From assembly GCF_000297395.2 (NCBI RefSeq), contig NZ_HF570108.1, forward strand, positions 2,770,106 to 2,834,105: 64,000 nucleotides of DNA. The letters run 5' to 3'. Shown piece by piece: positions 61,650-64,000 of the stretch. A program made the translations under genes and the position numbers. The DNA comes from Micromonospora lupini str. Lupac 08 (GTDB lineage Bacteria; Actinomycetota; Actinomycetes; Mycobacteriales; Micromonosporaceae). Within the stretch, counting starts at the first letter, position 1, and each line of letters begins with the position of its first letter. The notes under the pieces were generated by a model that was not told the DNA's origin, did no database searches, and worked only from the letters and a program-made list of their open reading frames with translations.

Positions 61650-62686
61650 GCGTGCCCACCACCCTCAGCGAGGTGCTGGCCGTCACCGCCAACGATTACC
61701 GCCACATCACCGCGACGTTCACCCGCCGCACCGGCCTGGACTGGCATACCCCGACTCCGCCGCAGCTCGGAGCCGGCGCCCGACTCAGCGTCGTCATTCC
61801 CGCCTGCGACACCGCCCATAGTCTGGCGCCGGTTCTCGACGCGCTCGCTGAGCAGCACACTGCGGCGACCGTCGAGGTGATCGCGGTCGACGACGCGTCC
61901 ACCGATGCCACCACCGAGCTGCTCGCGGCGCACCCGCGCGTCGACCGGGCCGTCCGCCTTCACACCCGCTCGGGCGCGGGAGCGGCCCGCAACGTCGGAG
62001 TCCACCTCGCCACCGGCGACACGATCGTGTTCCTCGACGCCGACATGGTCCTGCGAGACCACGTTCTGGCCGACGTCGCCGCCCGCGCCCGGCATCACAC
62101 CGTCCTCGTCGGCTTCCGGAACAACATCCCCTACCTGCCCGACGCCAACGGCTCCCCGGTCGTGCCGCCCGGTGAGCCTGACCTCGACGCGGACCATCGA
62201 GTGCGGTGGACCCCACCGGCCGGTGTGCCGATGTTCTACACCGGCCAGGTCTACCCGACGCCGTTCGTCGGCAGGCCACTACAGGACACCCGCGATTTCA
62301 TCGACCTCGGCAACGGTCGCACCTACTACGACTGGGACCTGCCCCGCATGGCTGTGACCGCCCTCGTCGCGGTGCCTCGCCGGGTGGTGCTGGACGTCGG
62401 CGGCTTTCACCCCGCGTTCGGTGCCGAGGGCTGGGGCGCCGAAGACACCCACTTCGGTGCGGCCCTCATCGGCCACGGCTGCTTCGTCATCCCGCTGCGG
62501 CAGGCCCGAGGTTGGCACATCGATCCACCCGATCCCGCCGCCGCCTGGAAAGCCAAGCTTGCCGGTGTCGCACCCCGAATCGCCCTCTACCGGCAGCTTT
62601 GCTCGCAGCCGGCGCCCACTGGCCGCGCCGCGGACCTGGCCGAGGGCGCCGGCAATCTGCTGCGGAAGGCAGAGACCCTGCGATGA
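61646..62686 (+). CDS. GT-A family glycosyltransferase
   Basis: The 346-residue product has the GT2-type start LSVVIPACDTAHSLAPVL, VDDASTDATT and the metal-binding LDAD (TIVFLDADM), followed by a C-terminal half with GWGAEDTHFGAAL, which resembles the acceptor region of polypeptide-GalNAc and chondroitin-type transferases. It should transfer a sugar from a nucleotide donor to an unknown acceptor. GTG 61646 is chosen because it overlaps the previous stop as GTGA. Confidence 0.75.
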   Translation: MSVPTTLSEVLAVTANDYRHITATFTRRTGLDWHTPTPPQLGAGARLSVVIPACDTAHSLAPVLDALAEQHTAATVEVIAVDDASTDATTELLAAHPRVDRAVRLHTRSGAGAARNVGVHLATGDTIVFLDADMVLRDHVLADVAARARHHTVLVGFRNNIPYLPDANGSPVVPPGEPDLDADHRVRWTPPAGVPMFYTGQVYPTPFVGRPLQDTRDFIDLGNGRTYYDWDLPRMAVTALVAVPRRVVLDVGGFHPAFGAEGWGAEDTHFGAALIGHGCFVIPLRQARGWHIDPPDPAAAWKAKLAGVAPRIALYRQLCSQPAPTGRAADLAEGAGNLLRKAETLR

Positions 62687-63615
62687 TGCGAACTTTCGCC
62701 GCCCACGGCGACCTCATCCACGATCCCGCATCAGGGATGACCCACCGCGCTCCCACCCCCATCGGGAGCGGCCGAGTCACCCTCGCCCAGGCCACGGTGA
62801 CCGGCTGGCCATCCGTTGCGCCCGGTGACCTCGGGCGGTCTACCCCCGACAGCATCTGCTGGTCGCCGATCGTTCGGTGCAACCTGCACTGCCCGCAATG
62901 CCTCGACGACACCTCAGTGAAAGAGGCGGACACCACCGAACGGCACCGGGTCGCCCACGTCCTCGCCGATGCCGACGTTCTCGGAGTCGATATCTCCGGC
63001 GGTGAGCCGTTGCTACTGCGAGACCTGCCCAGGCTGCTGGACATCATTCGAGGCGGGCGCCGCAGCGCCGTCTCCATCACCACCAACGGCTGGCACCTGG
63101 CGCGACGCGCCGCCGAGCTGGTCGGGCACACCGACGCCATCCGGGTCAGCCTCGACGGCCCCGACGTGGCCCGCCACGACGCCATTCGAGGACCGCTCAG
63201 CTTCGCCAGAGCCATCGAAGGCATCCAGACCGCGGTCGCGCTGCGCATCCCCGTACAGATCCAGACCGTTCTCATGCGCCGCACCGCTGGCTACCTGCAA
63301 GAGATGGTGGACCTCGCGGCCGGACTCGGGGCCTGCGGGTTCAGCGCCCTGCAGATGCTGCCCATCGGCGCCGGCACCGCTCTGCCCGACGAACTGCTCA
63401 GCGACGACGAAGCCCTGACCCTGTTCACCGCACTGGACGTCCCCGAGCGGCTCAATATGCGGCTGCGTACCCGCGACGTCGCCGGCAACTTCGCCGTCAT
63501 CCGCGCCGACGGCCGAGTCTGGCGCAACGACAGCACCGCCCTCAACATCGGCGGCCTGCACCCCCTTCGCAGCGCCACCGACCTCGCCCTCAGCGCTCGG
63601 GAAGGCACCCCATGA
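62683..63615 (+). CDS. Radical SAM enzyme
   Basis: The 310-residue product has the cluster motif C66-x3-C70-x2-C73 (RCNLHCPQC), the SAM-binding GGEP (SGGEPLLLRD) and SLDGPD. No C-terminal SPASM-type cysteines were seen. It belongs to the MoaA/PqqE-like group but the reaction is unknown; it is distinct from the QueE in the same operon. The ATG at 62683 overlaps the glycosyltransferase stop as ATGA. Confidence 0.8.
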   Translation: MMRTFAAHGDLIHDPASGMTHRAPTPIGSGRVTLAQATVTGWPSVAPGDLGRSTPDSICWSPIVRCNLHCPQCLDDTSVKEADTTERHRVAHVLADADVLGVDISGGEPLLLRDLPRLLDIIRGGRRSAVSITTNGWHLARRAAELVGHTDAIRVSLDGPDVARHDAIRGPLSFARAIEGIQTAVALRIPVQIQTVLMRRTAGYLQEMVDLAAGLGACGFSALQMLPIGAGTALPDELLSDDEALTLFTALDVPERLNMRLRTRDVAGNFAVIRADGRVWRNDSTALNIGGLHPLRSATDLALSAREGTP

Positions 63616-64000
63616 ACATCTCGCCGGCGCACCAACCACCTGCCCGCCCGCGCACATTCCGCCACCAACGGATCCTCCGCATCCAGCTTGACGCATACGA
63701 CCGGGCGGTCGAGGTGCTGGCCGACACCGTCCGGCAGCGCAACTGGCCCATCACCGCCACAATCGGCATCGCCAACGGCGGCCTCGCCCCAGCACGGGGC
63801 ATCAGCGAACTCCTGCATGTCCCGAGCTTCCACGTCGACGCCAAGCACAACCCAACCGACGCCACCTACACCGAAGCGACCGGCACCGTCACCTACGACC
63901 TCAGCCCCCTCACCACCCGACCGGCTAGGCGCAGCCTTGGCGGCACTGTCCTGGTCGTCGATGACATCTGCGGCACGGGTGCCACCTTCGCCACGCTGCT
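63612..64000 (+). CDS. Phosphoribosyltransferase, 3' partial
   Basis: At least 129 residues are present before the right edge. The PRPP-binding loop VLVVDDICGTGATF is intact, and an earlier GIANGGLAPARGISELL segment fits the type I phosphoribosyltransferase fold. Phosphoribosyltransferases of this kind move a base onto PRPP; in toyocamycin synthesis one (ToyH) uses preQ0. Here a preQ0-derived base is a reasonable substrate. The ATG overlaps the radical SAM stop by 4 bases, so the operon continues past the window. Confidence 0.75.
   Translation, partial: MNISPAHQPPARPRTFRHQRILRIQLDAYDRAVEVLADTVRQRNWPITATIGIANGGLAPARGISELLHVPSFHVDAKHNPTDATYTEATGTVTYDLSPLTTRPARRSLGGTVLVVDDICGTGATFATL

Noticed and set aside
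54522..64000. A dpd-type 7-deazaguanine DNA modification island
   Set aside because: No DpdA-like transglycosylase, helicase or DpdK/ParB-like genes were seen within the window. The locus continues to the right, so this can be revisited with more sequence.
1..64000. tRNA genes, rRNA genes and CRISPR arrays
   Set aside because: None was recognised by reading. A covariance-model scan would be needed to exclude a divergent tRNA or attachment site.

Overview
The window is high-GC actinobacterial DNA. GTG and TTG starts are common, genes are packed with 4-base ATGA or GTGA overlaps, and the families present (DUF4192, DUF2637/SpdB-like, replication-relaxation protein, BTAD regulator, CU044_5270 family, XRE plus TPR-like regulators) are typical of Micromonosporaceae and related filamentous actinomycetes. 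The genus is an inference from gene content; there is no rRNA or marker gene to confirm it. No tRNA, rRNA or CRISPR array was seen.

Region 1 (1-22.8 kb) looks like part of an integrated conjugative element or plasmid-like island. It holds a VirB4-like ATPase cut by the window edge, a VirD4/TraG-like coupling ATPase, a replication-relaxation protein, an XRE regulator, and a long train of small hypothetical genes (DUF3846, an ArdA-like protein, a GGDEF protein, DprA, DUF4192, a DUF2637/SpdB-like membrane protein). It ends with an exported lysozyme-like plus M23 peptidoglycan hydrolase. A large minus-strand gene with a PD-(D/E)XK-like motif lies inside it. Several strong stem-loops lie between its genes.

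Region 2 (23-36 kb) is accessory DNA. It contains a frameshifted IS110 transposase, a membrane NACHT NTPase, and a small divergent cluster (PAP2 phosphatase and cytochrome P450 against a DPM-like glycosyltransferase and an Asp-rich isoprenoid-synthase-like protein, plus a DedA-like membrane protein). Two hypothetical proteins and a HEAT-repeat protein follow.

Region 3 (36-47 kb) is a complete minus-strand Tad (tight adherence) pilus operon. It runs from a lipoprotein and an exported protein, split by an in-frame TGA, through CpaB-, CpaE-, TadA-, TadB- and TadC-like proteins, a small pilin-like protein and three TadE/TadG-like pseudopilins, to a membrane LysM-BTAD regulator. A winged-helix regulator is divergent from it.

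Region 4 (47.5-53 kb) holds a CU044_5270-type lipoprotein, two tandem GNAT paralogues, a GOLPH3-like protein, an acetamidase/formamidase and an APC permease.

Region 5 (53-64 kb, running off the window) is the most unusual part. An XRE regulator and a creatininase-family amidohydrolase precede a NUDIX hydrolase, FolE, QueC, QueD and QueE, a set that can make preQ0 from GTP. The run continues, almost without gaps, into a divergent reverse-transcriptase-like protein, a formylglycine-generating-enzyme-fold protein without the catalytic cysteines, a DUF6884-like CSxxK protein, a glycosyltransferase, a radical SAM enzyme and a phosphoribosyltransferase. Two copies of one palindromic operator (upstream of the XRE gene and upstream of the NUDIX gene) suggest one regulon. 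An IS5-type element with a CTAG target duplication has landed exactly between the queC stop and the queD start. The simplest reading is a pathway that makes preQ0 and then attaches or modifies it on an unknown acceptor, either a nucleoside natural product or a nucleic-acid modification.
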